Shown: positions 33,201 through 45,089, numbered from the stretch's first letter. The stretch: 64,000 nt of DNA from Argyresthia goedartella (GCA_949825045.1 OX463827.1:2936501-3000500); one strand, 5' to 3'. A program made the numbers and translations. Notes: generated by a model from the letters alone, not told the origin.

Positions 33201-33337
33201 ACAAATTTATTTTTGTAGACCTATTTAAGCAAAATCCTCTTTAAACTTTAATGAGCGTCAGTTTTAACTATAACGCTTTTATTCTTTGTGTGTCTGTGGA
33301 CGCCGGCTGGAGAAAATCCAAAGCCGTAAAATTAATA

Positions 33338-34047
33338 ATAAATAAAACCGGTCAAGTGCGAGTAGGACATCGGACCCGCACATGAAGGGCTCCATGCCAT
33401 TGCACACGGAGAAACGTAAAACGAGTCTTTTGTACGAGTACATATAACTATTTGATTTTTAGTAATAAAATATTAAATACTGGGTAGGACTACATTCAAG
33501 GCCGTACATCGAAACATTGAAAAATATTTTTGTGTATGTAGTATGTAAGTATTTAACTATGTACTCAGGGTAACGAAACTCTTTGCTCATTGAAACCGGA
33601 AGTGGATAGAAATTGAGTAACTTATTTACAGAAACAAAATCAAATATGATAAAAAACTTATTATTATTTATTATAATTCGAATGAGCAATTATTAATCAT
33701 ATAATGACAAATAACTAAGCACAAAACTCAATACCTGCAATTAAAAATCTTTTCCGATAAGATCGGGAGAGTCCATTTTTCACTGATAAAAAAATAAAAC
33801 AAAATGGCTAAGAAAATGGCCATACCAATAATTTCTTCTATGGGGTACTTTTTTAATTCTTGAAAATCTGTATGTTTCATTATTTGTTGCTGTTGCGGCA
33901 ACAGAAATGTACATTCTGTGAAAATTTCAGCTCTCTACCTATTTCGGTTGATCCGATAGAGCCCGGTGACGGACGGACGGACAGACGGACAGCGGAGGCT
34001 TAGAAATTGGGTCCCGTTTGGCTCCCTTCGGGTACGGAACCCAGAAA
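33338..34047 (-). mobile_element. family 1 interspersed repeat, long form, intact
   Basis: 710 bp on the minus strand, from GGTACGGAACCCAGAAAA at the right (element start) to AAACCGGTCAAGTGCGAGTA at the left (element end). It has the TCCG patch and the long AT-rich interior. It is the most complete long-form copy in the window. Confidence 0.78.
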
Positions 34048-34252
34048 AGGTCTGTGTATGTGTCAAAATTTAATCTGTGTGCCAACAAATAAAAAAAACA
34101 ACCAACATAAATTCTCAGATAAACGAAACTCTTTGCTTAAATTCATACATTGACAACTGACTGACGTTTGTTTTGGCCATTTGGTGTTCACCAAAGAGAA
34201 CATAATGTGTGATAATGCCTAAGATGGGCTCTTCGGATAGTTATAGAAGACG

Positions 34253-34289
34253 AAATCTTCTACAACTTACTTTAAGTTGTAGAAGATTT
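34253..34289. repeat. perfect 17-bp inverted repeat near the gene B 3' end
   Basis: AAATCTTCTACAACTTA, spacer CTT, TAAGTTGTAGAAGATTT. It lies about 330 bases beyond the gene B stop codon. A role in 3'-end formation is possible but unsupported. Confidence 0.7.
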
Positions 34290-34620
34290 AAAACAAAACT
34301 AAAATACAGATTTTATTTAATAAATCACAAGTTTGTGAGAACGGGTTGTAAGACTCTTTATAAAAAAACTCTCTAAGCATCTAAAGATTTTTCGCATTCT
34401 AAAAAGCAGGAAATAATTAAAAATACAAAAAAATCCCGACTGTTAAATAAAATAAAATTTAAATGCAGGCGGGACCAATTAAATTTAATAGAGTGATTTC
34501 CGCTTCCGCTTCCGGTAATGACATCAAACTTAAATAATTGTTATTTCGCTTAATTAAGGATTCTAGGGTTAATATAGAACAAAATAAGTCACATTGCAGC
34601 ATTAGCTAAAATAATACCAT

Positions 34621-34792
34621 TCAGGCTTTTCTCCTATACTTGGTGTAAGTTTGGTGCCAGAACTTGGTAGCGTCGTTATCCCACAGTGGGGCCGTTGTGA
34701 GCTCCTTGTCTATGACTAGGATGCGAGGATTGCTCCGATCTGTGGGTAGCCATCTTGTAGGGGACGATGACGTCACAGTCGGCGTAGGGTCT
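34621..34792 (-). CDS. Carboxylesterase B exon 3 (C-terminal)
   Basis: Acceptor TTGCAG|AGACCC completes a Gly codon and reads DPTPTVTSSSPTRWLP, LVIDKELTTAPLW and TYTKYRRKA-stop. It has the same length (172 nt) as the gene C exon 3. Confidence 0.94.
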
Positions 34793-37700
34793 CTGCAACA
34801 AGAAATTAAGGCTATTTTAGTAATATCCACTATACTATTCAACGAGGAATTTTTGTATCTGTATATGTTTTGAGTTCTGGAAAATGACATTAAAGTTTTC
34901 GGTGAAATTTGCTATTTAGGGGTTTCAGGGGGAAAAATCTATCTAACTAGATCTCATAATAAAAATTACAGCATCATTCCCGTGAGATTAGTTTATCTGA
35001 GATAACCACAGATTAAGGGTATAACGGGTAACAGCTTAGGATGATTGATGTGCAATCTATGATTTGTTATCGGCGCGATCAACTACACCAATCAACCCCT
35101 GAATTAATCAATTTACATTGGGAATAATTGTCAATTTAAGGCTAGAAATGATATTGTATTGTTATCTATTGAACGGACTATAGAGTTATCATGTGTAGAG
35201 CTGGAGCGACATATCATAGCATGACATAAGCTGTTTTTCTCAATGTAGATTTGCTTGTAGATACAACTATGGAACAACGATTAATAACTTTATTCAAATC
35301 ATTCAATTCATGTCATGGATTTCTAGAGCCGACTAGAATTACACTTACCAGTCAAACTTACATAAAAATATATTTTTTCACAAGTAAAAATTTTATAAAT
35401 TGCTTACCATCCGATCACAGCGATCAAACAGTTTCATTTTCAATTGCTAGTAAGGTTGTCCCATATCCCATATCCCATAGACTAGAGACGTAGACGAAAA
35501 ACATACATATAAATTTGCCATTACCGGTTTTTAATTAACAGAACCCAATAAAATCTATTCAGACTTCTTCAACATTATTCAAACAGAATTCAATAAAGTT
35601 TTTAAATTAAATAAAATCAGTGACTACAACGCTTAATCCCAATTTAATGACTGAGCAACGTTTGAAATTCGTCAAATTCGTCGTAGAGTTATCTTGTATG
35701 ACCTTTAAAAACAAAAAACCTAACTTTTATTGAAAATTTCATGACTATGTTGAACAATATTCCAAAACTTTCAAGTTGGTTTGTAGAACTGTAAACTGCA
35801 AAAACTTTACTCATTAATCGAAAAATTCAAAATTCAAATAATATAATGAAAACAGTTTGGCAAATAATAAACCGTGAAACTGGAAAAGTAATACCAAGGG
35901 ACAATGATTTCTACCTAATGATAGGTGAAGATGTTGTTAAGTCCAACGCTGAGGTTGCTCGAGCTTTAGAAACATTCTTCACCTTACTCACGATAGAGCG
36001 TATAAATTCATCTCCATGTGAAGCAGAGACTTTTTTAAAAACAACACTAGCGTCAGTAATGTATATTTTAAATTTCATCAAGTGCAATCTACTGGTGAAA
36101 AGGTTTGGATACCATACTATCCACGTGCAATTGGCTGGTTAACTTAAAAAATACCGAGGACTTGTGGGGTATATCTGTCAAAGTCATTGGTTTGTCAGGA
36201 AAGTCGTTGTTATAGAAAACAAATAATGCTCTCTTGCGAGTATTAGACTGGTTTACTGCCAATAACTTGCTTCTGAATTAAAAAAAGACACAGTGCATAA
36301 AATTCACTTTACCTAATGTAAGGCAAGTTGAGAGTAACATTGTATTGTGGAAAGACAAACTAAAACTAGTAGATGAAACTGTATTTCTCGGCATCACTAT
36401 TGATTCCAAATTACAGTGGGGTCCCCATATTTTAAAATTAGAACATAGACTTAGCCCCGCAGAATATGCGGTTAAAAGAATCAGGGAATTGACTGACGTT
36501 GCAACTGCTAGGCTTGTATATTTTAGTTATTTCCATAGCATTATGTCCTACGGCATACTACTATGGGGACGGGCTACTGACATTGAGACCATCTTCATTT
36601 TGCAGAAGAGAGCGATCCGATTTCTTTATAAGCTTTTTAATAGAGAATCTCTGAGAGATTTCTTCAAAGAAACCAACATCCTAACAGTTGCAAGTCAATA
36701 TATCTATGAAAACATAATGTATGTGAGGAAAAATATCAGTAGCTTTAAAACTTGTTCAGACTCACAAAAGTTAGCACTGTATACTCTTCTACAATGAAAT
36801 TCCGCAAAAAATACAAAACTTAACTGACGCTCGATTAAAAAAATGTATAAAGCACACTTTGTGCACTAAGGTCTACTACAAAATTAATGACTTTTTACAA
36901 GACACCGACATCTGGCATTAAACCATTTCATTGCACCCTATATATTATGTTCTATGTAATAATTAGGCACCTCTACTTGATGTTATATTATGCTTGATTA
37001 TGTTATGACGTCCATTAAGTCTCAATTTTTGTGCTATTATGAAAAAAATCTTTGACATGACTTGACTTGACTTGTTCAGTAATTCTAGCTATAGCCCCAC
37101 ACTTAGCTTAGATATTTAATAAATGGTTTGAAGATCTAATTTTCCCAGCCCTCATGAAACAAAGTAAATTAATACCTCTGTTCAAGTCGGGAGACAAGGG
37201 CGATCCTTTAAATTTCAAACCAATATCTGTTCTTCCAGCACTAAGCAATAAATTTGAAAAGATTATGCTCAATCAAATGAGCCCACACTTCAACCGTACA
37301 AGACAACTTCACCCAACAATACGGTTTCACTAGGGAGGGGTAAATCGACTATTAGATGCAGGTTTTACCCCTATATCTCATATTTATTCTGCAAGGGAGG
37401 CCGAACAGGATACTATCGGAGTTTTTTGCGTTCTGTCGAAGGCGTTTGATTGTGTTGATCATGATACGCTACTAATGAAATTCAATTATAACGGAGTTAG
37501 AAATACAGCGTTGGATCTAGAAAGATCATACTTAAGCAATCGAATTCAAAAGGCAGAAGTTAACGGCGTTAAATCTGATGGATTGGGTGTAAAAATTGGC
37601 GTTTCACAAGGTTCCATATTAGGCCCTTTCTTATTCCTGGGATATGTTAATCTGCCTTTCATGGCGGTGAAATGACATAGTGTTGTTGATACTTCATTGG

Positions 37701-40700
37701 TCACGGTCAGTTTTTGGCCTATTTCTTAAATTATTTTTTAACTAAGTATTTCAGAGTTCTGAAAAAATATATTTGCGATCCTCGCAAAAAGCTCTTTCAT
37801 TATACTAGATATGTCACACGAAACAGTTAAGTTTTTTTTTTACTATGAATAACCCCACAAAATTGCCCCCTAAACTCACAATTCTTTAGAATGGCAAGGC
37901 ATGTGCTGCAGTGCCGGTATAGTGCAAATCCCTTCTTTTGAGCAGCTACCAGAACCTTTATACAGTTTAATAATGGATTTGCATCCAGTTCATTCACACT
38001 CTATAGACCATATTCGAAAATATAACGGCTGTTTTCAGATGCCATAATTGGGAGGAAAACAAATTCACCAAGATGTAAGTTTTATGCCAAACCTTAAGGT
38101 TCAAGACCAAGTTTATCATTTGCTAGAGAGTTTATTGGCGGTTACTAATCAGATACCAACATTTTTACAAATCTATTTCGTTGGTGATGATAGATAGGGA
38201 GGCGGAGTTAAGATAAAATGATGTGAAGAAAGGATTGGTCAAAGAATTTCAGGAAATGTTACACAAACACAATATTCATATAAGAAATCTAAAGTTTGCA
38301 ATTGATGGCCTTCCTCCGATTAGCGAACAAATTGGTGTCGTTATACATGCAGACCGGAGACCCATAGATAGTTATAGGGGTCGTTTAAATGCTCCTACAA
38401 CAAATGAATTGGCATCAGTAATGGTCGGAGAGCAAGATGAACAGCGAGACATTGTCATACAGAGTCATGACAATAGGTTGCAGCGCAGAAGCGAGCTTCA
38501 TAGGTCTTATAACTCCCTGCAGTACCCGCTATTATTTTGTCGTGGCGAAAATGGTTATTCAGTTGATATCCTGCAACGTTATCCTATTTATAAAATTTTT
38601 CTTTGAAAAATGGTTTCAGCAGCTTCGTTTTCTTCATTTCTTCTCATGGTCAGATTTAATGAATCTAATCATTTACTTTATTTCCGAGCTCTATTGTCTC
38701 ATTTTTAGGGTTCCGTACCCGAAGGGTTCCAAACGGGACCCTATTACTAAGACTCCGCTGTCCGTCCGTCCGTCCGTCCGTCCGTCTGTCACCAGGCTGT
38801 ATCTCAAGAACCTAGCTAGAGAGTTGAAATTTTCACAGATTATGTATTTATGTTGCCGCTATAACAACAAATACTAAAAAACAGGATAAAAGAAATATTT
38901 AAGGGGGCTCCCATACAACAATTCTTTCAATACCACATACAAACTTATGGATGCACCTGGTTACGTACATGGAGTGTGAAAGTAACCGCACCAATAACTT
39001 TGTAAACAATATTTTGCTGTGTAAAATCCAAACTATTCACTCCACACCATCGCTTCCATTGAACGGTGGTACCGAACCCTTCGTGCGCGATTTAGACTCG
39101 CACTTCACCGGTTTTATTAGTAGACTTGTATGCCAAAATATATAGTTATATACACCTCTAGGACGCAATAGGAGGGCATGACGCAGAACAATTATTAGGA
39201 CAAAAAGTAGTTCTCCCATCGTCATTTACCGGAGGACCGCGTTATATGCTTGAGAAAACGCAGGATGCAATGACCTATGTGCGTCATTATGGCTGACCTG
39301 ATTTTTTATTACATTCACGTGTAACCCAAAGTGAAATAAATCAAAGATGCGTTATTTTATGGTCAAAAACCACAGCAATATCAATATTATTACTACTAAA
39401 TCCTACACAAGCAACCTTTGTACAGCATTATCATTCGTACTTTGTTTTGCCATGTCAATTTTAGTATTACTACTAAATACCTCTGCTATTCTAATTATGA
39501 CAGGGTCATATAATAAATGAAATACTTACGGCCTTACTTATAAAAAAGTAAATTCACTGTTTAGCTTAAGCAATGTTTTGTCCTTTTCACACGTCGACTA
39601 AATGTCAAATGTCAAAGCAAGACAAAACACTGAATTAAGTAAACAGTGAATTTACTTTTTTAAAAGTAAGGCCGTTTATACATAGCAAGTTGTCGTGTAG
39701 AACAGTTAACAAGATAAAGACTCTTTTGTTAACAAGGTAGAGACTATATTTTGTTTGCCTAAAGTCAGAAAAAAATATGTTAAGGTCAATATGACAATAA
39801 TGTATATTGTAAAATTGACCTGCTATACTATTCATAAGTTGATTTATGCCTTTCTTTATTATTCGAAGGCCCATCTACATATTTATTCTTTTGAAGATGG
39901 CCATATAAGGAAAGGCACAAGTTATAATCTTTTTTACACGAAGTTTGTTCAACGAATTTAAACATATTTAAGCTAATTAGGCGTAACCCCTTTGCACTTC
40001 CAAGAAAATAACTGAACTGCACTTCCTACAACTGTACTGCACTTCCTACAACTGTACTGCACTTCCTACAACTGTACTGCACTTCCTACAACTACTTTTT
40101 AAAATGTGCAAATGTACTAGTTGTGTGTATGAAGCACCGGACCTACAGATGTTAATCGCCACGTGACTCAAACATTCAACCAGCATCATCGAACCCAAGC
40201 CAATCACTATCTCCCCCGTTCAATAAATAAATAAATTTGTCGCTGGCAAACCCAGAGCAGAGTTGCATGAATCGTTTCGAAGTAAACAAATAACAAACAA
40301 TCAAAACATTTTATGTACAGGTAGCTCATTGCTTCTGGCCCCATGCTAGGATACCTTGTGTCGTGGGATTCCGAAACATCGACGTCACGCGACGTATAAA
40401 CATACAACTCCTCGGGTTATTCATTTTCCCGGGCCGGGATTCGAACCCACAACCTCTCGCTTGGGAAGCAGAGCCTCAACCATAACGTAAAGAGGTCGCC
40501 ACAGGAAGTACTGGTACAGTTAGCGTTTCGGAATTCGGGAAGCTGTCACATCAGGTTTGGTTACAATTACCTAAACAATACTAAATTTTGAAGGAGTACC
40601 TAAGTAAAGCATGTTTGCATATATGTATATCATATAAGTACGTAAGCAGTTACTCGTCGAACGAACGAGCATTCGCTTGAGATAAAACCACCTTAGTCGA

Positions 40701-42531
40701 AATAAGTAAAGAAACTCACCCAAACTTCGCAAAATTCGTCCAAAAACCAGTAATCCTTTCCACCATGACTGTCTCTAGCATCCAAGGCACCGGGAACTTG
40801 GTCTTGAACATATAGAAGAGTTCATCAGCATGAGTCGCCCCTGGTTCCTTGCCAAATCCGAAGAAAAATTTAGCCAAGTTCAACCAACCCCCGTGAGAAA
40901 ATCTGTAATTATACATAGGAAGGTCGTTTGATTTCATGATCAAGTCTATTGTGGCAATGACTGGGTATTTGAAAAATGGTTCACCATGAAATCTTGCTAG
41001 TTTTTCCAAGTTATCTTTTGACACTTTTTCATCTCCCATGTACATTTCTTTAGCTATAGCAACAGTCTTTTGTTTTTCTGTGGCATTTGGAAATTGAAGG
41101 TCTCTTGGCATTGATGTGAAGAAGTCTAGTTCCGATATAGTTGTATCATTTTCTTTACCAGCAAACATGAATCCTTCAGCACTGTTGTAGCCTATTATCA
41201 TGGGTACTTTGTTAATATGTCCACTACTCAGTATGTTGTAGGGATAGTCTGATAGAAAACGTTCGACTCCAGGGATGTATTTTTCCACACATGGAACAAA
41301 AAGGGTTTCTGAAAGGATTATGTTCCCTTCTTCCCTGGGCACTCTAGCTCGGAGTAGATCTTCTACTGTTTTGTTTGCAAATATCTTGTACAGTTCATAT
41401 GGATCTTTGGTGTTGTATCCCATTTGCCAAGCCAGCTTACTGGCTGTTATAACAGGGTCATATTGGAAAGACCACGGTGTTATGGCTGATCCACTTTGCA
41501 TGATCGCTTTTTGAAATAGTCCTTTAGACATTGGAGATATAGTATGGTAAGATACAGAGGCAGCGCCGGCGCTTTCACCAAAAATAGTTACATTATCAGG
41601 ATCTCCGCCGAATTCCTTGATGTTCATCTGAATCCACTTTAAAGCTTCCACCTGATCTTTCATGCCAGCGTTCCCCGGCGCTTCTTTGATGCCAAGACAC
41701 AGGAATCCCAAGATTTCTAGTCTATAGTTAACAGTGACTAGAACAACTCCTTTGCTGACCAAATACTCAGGACCGTATAGAAATGGTGATCCAGATCCTT
41801 CTCTAAAGCCGCCGCCGTGGAAGAAGACCATTACGGGTAAGGGTCCGGGGGGGTCCAGGGGTGTGTAGACATTAAGGGTGAGACAGTCTTCTTGTCCGAG
41901 GACCAGGGTGTTGGTGAAGCGTTGAGGACATCGGACATGCTCGTTGATGGCTTCGAAGACACCTCGCCATGGCGACAGTGGCTGGGGTGACTGGAATAGA
42001 AGATTATTGGAATTTAAAACGTAGTTTAAAACGTAATGCCATTGGAATCTCTAAAGTATAACTTTAGAGATTCCATTTTTGACGACTATCTTGTCCATAA
42101 TTGGGCTAGCTAAATATTTATGTACAGAAAAGAGCCACATCTTTGAAGCATTTACGAGTAAGTATGTGATTTACTACCTATGCATATTAGGGTTTAAATC
42201 ACCCAGGGTAATCTTTCAATTAGAATAAATATCAAGTGCAATGATGACTACATGTTTATGTTAGGTTATAATAAAATTATGCTAACGTTTGAATGATAAA
42301 TGATTAACGTTATTTTATTAGCATAGGTACAAAAATCTTCTGTATCCTCACCTGAAAGCGATGCTCCATGTCGGTAGACGCGTACGGTATCCCCAGATAC
42401 TGTGCGTAGCGCCCCCCCTCCCCGACCACGCCGCGCACCGCGCCACCGCCGCCGCCGCGCAGGCGCAGCTCCGCCGTGCGCGGCTGCCGGGTCCACACCA
42501 GGCACAGCGTGCCCAGTACCAGCCACTTCAT
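34621..42531 (-). CDS. Carboxylesterase B (antennal/alpha-esterase-like), three exons
   Basis: A 540-aa type-B carboxylesterase, probably secreted. Exons: 42352-42531, 40720-41990 and 34621-34792, joined by GT-AG introns of phase 0 and phase 2. The total of 1623 nt is in frame. Catalytic residues are S200 (FGESAG), E332 (NSAEG) and H447 (GATHADEL), and the oxyanion loop HGGG is intact at 118-121. The leader is MKWLVLGTLCLVW, nearly identical to gene C. An upstream in-frame ATG at 42552 would add MSRSSGS but is not in C, so 42531 is preferred. The protein ends KYRRKA. Intron 2 is 5.9 kb and hosts LINE, Helitron, MITE and SINE copies. It lies head-to-head with gene C, 2.6 kb apart, and tandem with gene A. 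B and C are each other's closest paralogues by eye. The substrate is unknown. Confidence 0.95.
35846..37075 (+). pseudogene. CR1/Jockey-type LINE ORF2 relic lacking the RT core
   Basis: It opens with a linker-type segment (KTVWQIINRETGKVI). After frameshifts it jumps to the region C-terminal of the RT catalytic box (FLGITIDSKLQWGPH, ARLVYFSYFHSIMSYGILLW, LQKRAIRFLY), ending near 36920. A 3' UTR follows, with a TGACT microsatellite tail at about 37055-37075. The RT palm motifs expected between about 36140 and 36250 are missing. Several stops and shifts make it dead. Confidence 0.8.
37090..37680 (+). pseudogene. LINE reverse transcriptase core fragment
   Basis: It contains the RT fingers/palm motifs KLIPLFKSGDKGDPLNFKPI, VFCVLSKAFDCVDHDTLL and VSQGSILGPFLF, with an in-frame stop and probably a frameshift near 37330. 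It ends before the YADD box. The stretch is what the adjacent upstream LINE relic lacks, and it lies immediately after that relic's microsatellite tail on the same strand. Confidence 0.8.
37892..38606 (+). pseudogene. Helitron Rep/helicase N-terminal domain relic
   Basis: The frame opens WQGMCCSAGIVQIPSFEQLP and continues with DHIRKYNGCFQMP, QVYHLLESLLAV and FLQIYFVGDD. After a frame change at about 38198-38223 it reads IGVVIHADRRP, RLNAPTTNELASVMVGE, RDIVIQSHDNRLQRRSELHR and YPLLFCRGENGYS. These are the successive motifs of the Helitron_like_N domain. One internal TAA at about 38043 and the frame change inactivate it. Rep His-x-His and helicase motifs are not present. Confidence 0.88.
38703..39112 (+). 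mobile_element. family 1 interspersed repeat, full copy
   Basis: Nearly identical to 7868-8275, differing by a few substitutions and a short insertion (AACAATTCTTTCAATACC). It lies in intron 2 of gene B, immediately after the Helitron relic. Confidence 0.8.
39528..39675. mobile_element. foldback MITE with about 55-bp inverted arms
   Basis: 148 bp beginning ACGGCCTTACTTATAAAAAA and ending with its near-perfect complement TTTTTTAAAAGTAAGGCCGT. Flanking CTTA / TTTA triplets would suit a TTA-type (PIF/Harbinger-like) target, but the duplication is not exact. Confidence 0.75.
40013..40091. repeat. 20-bp tandem repeat, 4 copies
   Basis: ACTGCACTTCCTACAACTGT is repeated four times with a strict 20-bp period. 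Confidence 0.92.
40313..40503 (-). mobile_element. tRNA-derived SINE in intron 2 of gene B
   Basis: Minus strand: tRNA-like head with TGGTTGAGGCTCTGCTTCCC and B box GGTTCGAATCC, then a body with CACGACACAAGGTATCCTAG and GGGGCCAG. Confidence 0.78.
40720..41990 (-). CDS. Carboxylesterase B exon 2 (catalytic)
   Basis: Acceptor TTCCAG|TCACCC; donor TTTGG|GTGAGT. Open throughout from SPQPLSPWRGVFEAINEHV; the first ATG at 41831 is internal, not a start. It contains the full triad. B is two codons shorter than gene C in this exon. Confidence 0.95.
42044..42074. repeat. 14-bp inverted repeat in intron 1 of gene B
   Basis: GGAATCTCTAAAGT, ATA, ACTTTAGAGATTCC. Exact arms, just downstream of the exon 1 donor on the transcript. 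Confidence 0.7.
42352..42531 (-). CDS. Carboxylesterase B exon 1
   Basis: 60 codons ending EHRFQ|GTGAGG. GC-rich; it encodes the signal peptide, a glycine run (RGGGGGAVRG) two residues longer than in gene C, and YAQYLGIPYA. Confidence 0.93.
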
Positions 42532-42560
42532 ACTGCCACTGCTTCTAGACACTTAGTTTA

Positions 42561-42590
42561 CCTAATCACAGCGAGCCCAGTACATAACTG
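42561..42590 (-). pseudogene. relic of esterase exon 1 start (copy 1)
   Basis: Minus strand TACTGGGCTCGCTGTG matches gene B TACTGGGCACGCTGTG with one change. It is preceded by an ATG and followed by AGGTAAACTAA. It lies 30 bases upstream of the real start. Confidence 0.5.
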
Positions 42591-42625
42591 TAAACAATTC
42601 TATACAATACACTCTTATGAGTTCA

Positions 42626-42660
42626 CGTAAACACACAGTGTCCAGCACCTACCTCTTCAT
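42626..42660 (-). pseudogene. relic of esterase exon 1 start (copy 2)
   Basis: Minus strand ATGAAGAGGTAGGTGCTGGA aligns with the gene B start ATGAAGTGGCTGGTACTGGG, and CACTGTG follows in place of CACGCTGTG. A TAG at codon 4 disables it. Confidence 0.6.
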
Positions 42661-42811
42661 AGTACCATTATAGTACCACACTCGTTATAGCCGAATGCAC
42701 ATACTTCCACTCAAATAAAGTGCGGCTTTAAAGTTATGGTAGCTTATTTCCCGAGCGACGATGTGACAGCATAACTTTGAGTAGCTTATCGGATCGGATT
42801 TAGTTTACCTA

Positions 42812-42849
42812 CTTACAGAGTGCCCAGCACATAGGACAAACCATTTCAT
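42812..42849 (-). pseudogene. relic of esterase exon 1 start (copy 3)
   Basis: Minus strand ATGAAATGGTTTGTCCTATG followed by TGCTGGGCACTCTGTAAG resembles the MKWLVLGTLC coding sequence with a small insertion. AGGTAAACTAA follows, as after copy 1. Confidence 0.55.
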
Positions 42850-44958
42850 AATACACGGGATAATAATATATTCCCTTCTTTTTGAATTTAGGACTCCAAA
42901 CAACATGCACTATCCACATTCACACTAAACAATTTGATACTTTCGCTAATTGGTGGATTCTCTTAGAGGTGCGATAAAAATAGTTATTTTAGAGAAAGCT
43001 ACGATATAAATAACCCTGGTTTACTGTTTGTTATATTGGAAAGTATTGCCATCCTTCTGAACAAATTCTCCAAGAATTTTTATATTAAGATACACAATTT
43101 CACATAAATATACTGAAAATACTGAAATACATGACGTTTAAATTTTGTATGCCATCTACGTAGTATCAGTTTGGTTTGATATACTCTTTAGGTACTTTAT
43201 ACTAAATACTAATAAATAAATACATAATTGTATTTGAACGACTCTCACATCCATTAAACATAGTTAAACAGTACTTTCCTATACATATATTCGCATAGCA
43301 ATAGAAAACACAAGCCCTGTCGTATTGACTTACAAACAAATAGAGCAACAATTTCACTTTGGATAAGTTGCTATTGGACGTCTTACACACGCACTATTGC
43401 ATGATTCAGCACTTTCTTAACTATGTAACCCCATTCCAAGTTGCTAGCTTAACATGACACATCACTCCTAGTGCTAGTATTTACTTCCACTGCAATTGAC
43501 CAAACAAGAACGTTAAGTTTTCGATACACGATGTAATTTTCCTTTTTCTTGATGTAAGCTGTCTGATGTTAACTTGGTTGGACGAACTAACGGTGTGAAG
43601 TAATACCGCTGCCGCGCGCCGCGCCGGTCAGAAGACCGGTTTCGTAATTTCTAATGCGGAGTGAAGTTGGTCAAAATGTCTATTTAGTGGTCTACTGTGG
43701 ATGAGTCGGTTGCTATTGCTAGTGCTGCTTTTGATTTGACTTTCATAGATTATAGAGTTCTCGTGTTTGTGGCTAGTTGGTTAAGATACTATGGTAGTTC
43801 TAGCGTGGTCCCTATGAAATAAAAACAGTAACGTTACAACGTCGAAAAGTGTAACTTGATAAGAATTAACATACACGGAGGTACATACATATATCTGATA
43901 GCGATAATTACCATTATCACTTAAACAGCAACGTCTACGACTATAAATTAAATCACATCAAAATGTCTTTATTTTATGCAGATAATAAATAATATTCTTA
44001 GTATACATAATATTTTGCCTTTTCTTAACATTTGACCACTGTGGGAGAACGAGGGCGAAGAAACTCTCACAGATTAATTTTAAGATCCAAGATAATATGA
44101 ATACCCGAGACTATTATATTACCGTTCCATAAAAAAAATCCAACCAAAGTCGAAGGTGTTGTTGACCTTGGACTTCGAAACATGTAATCTTGAAACCAAA
44201 CGCGAGCAAGAGTAAGTGCAAACAAAAACAGCATTGTATTCCAACGATATGAGCGAAAAGTCTAGATAGGGTCGACTGCGGTCTGACGAGTCGACAAATT
44301 ACATAATAGCCATACCTACCTATATTTAGGTACCAACAAACAGCTAGTGTATCTGTATCGTTTGATAAACGACCACGCATTTTAAATTTAAAATTTTGAG
44401 AGAGTTTTATTACTCACAAGAAGCAATATAGTCCATAGTCGAAGTTGTAAAATCTTATCAGGTTTACCTACCTTTAATCGGATTGACATGACAAGCGAGT
44501 AAGAACTAATCGATAATGTTAACAGCTGTCCAGCCCAGTGGTGGCGATAGCGCGCCTGTGTGTCGTCGTAGACTCGTCACCCTCGTTAATGATTCATAAT
44601 TCATATTTTTTATTGCTCACAGATAAATAAATATATATTCCATTTATATCAGTTAGATATCATTTCAGTCAAATTATTTCTAGTCGAAATGCGCGTAAGA
44701 AAAGTGCCTTACCAAGACCATATCCGCGAGAGTATTCACTATTCTGGTTTAAGACAACGTCGTCACCTTGAAATTAACTATTATTAAATTGCTTGGTGTA
44801 ATGCAAGTCATAAATCAAATAAACATCCAATCAATCTAACACGGGCGCAGGACACAGAAACTTTAACAAGGATCAACATGTGTTAATCCTAAACAGTGTG
44901 TTTAGTCTGTGGCATTACTAAAACAGTATTATATTCCAACTTGACTTGAATATAATAT

Positions 44959-44994
44959 GACTTGACTCTTATGTCGTTACATAAGAGTCAAGTC
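44959..44994. repeat. perfect 16-bp palindrome upstream of gene C
   Basis: GACTTGACTCTTATGT, CGTT, ACATAAGAGTCAAGTC. It lies 135 bases before the gene C start codon. Confidence 0.8.
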
Positions 44995-45034
44995 TAGTGA
45001 CCTAATAAGTACCTAAAGTTAAAGGGAGTACAGT

Positions 45035-45089
45035 TTGAAGTTGCTGGTACTGATAACATATGAAGTGATTAATGAATGTTGGCACAGTG
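45035..45089 (+). pseudogene. two relics of esterase exon 1 start upstream of gene C
   Basis: TTGAAGTTGCTGGTACTG (45035-45052) and ATGAAGTGATTAATGAATGT + TGGCACAGTG (45060-45089) each resemble ATGAAGTGGCTGGTACTGGG + CACGCTGTG at 45129. The second is weaker. Confidence 0.45.

Noticed and set aside
42266..42630. GC-rich ORFs overlapping esterase B exon 1 in other frames
   Set aside because: Shadows of the high-GC signal-peptide exon; the MKWLVLGTLC frame is shared with gene C.
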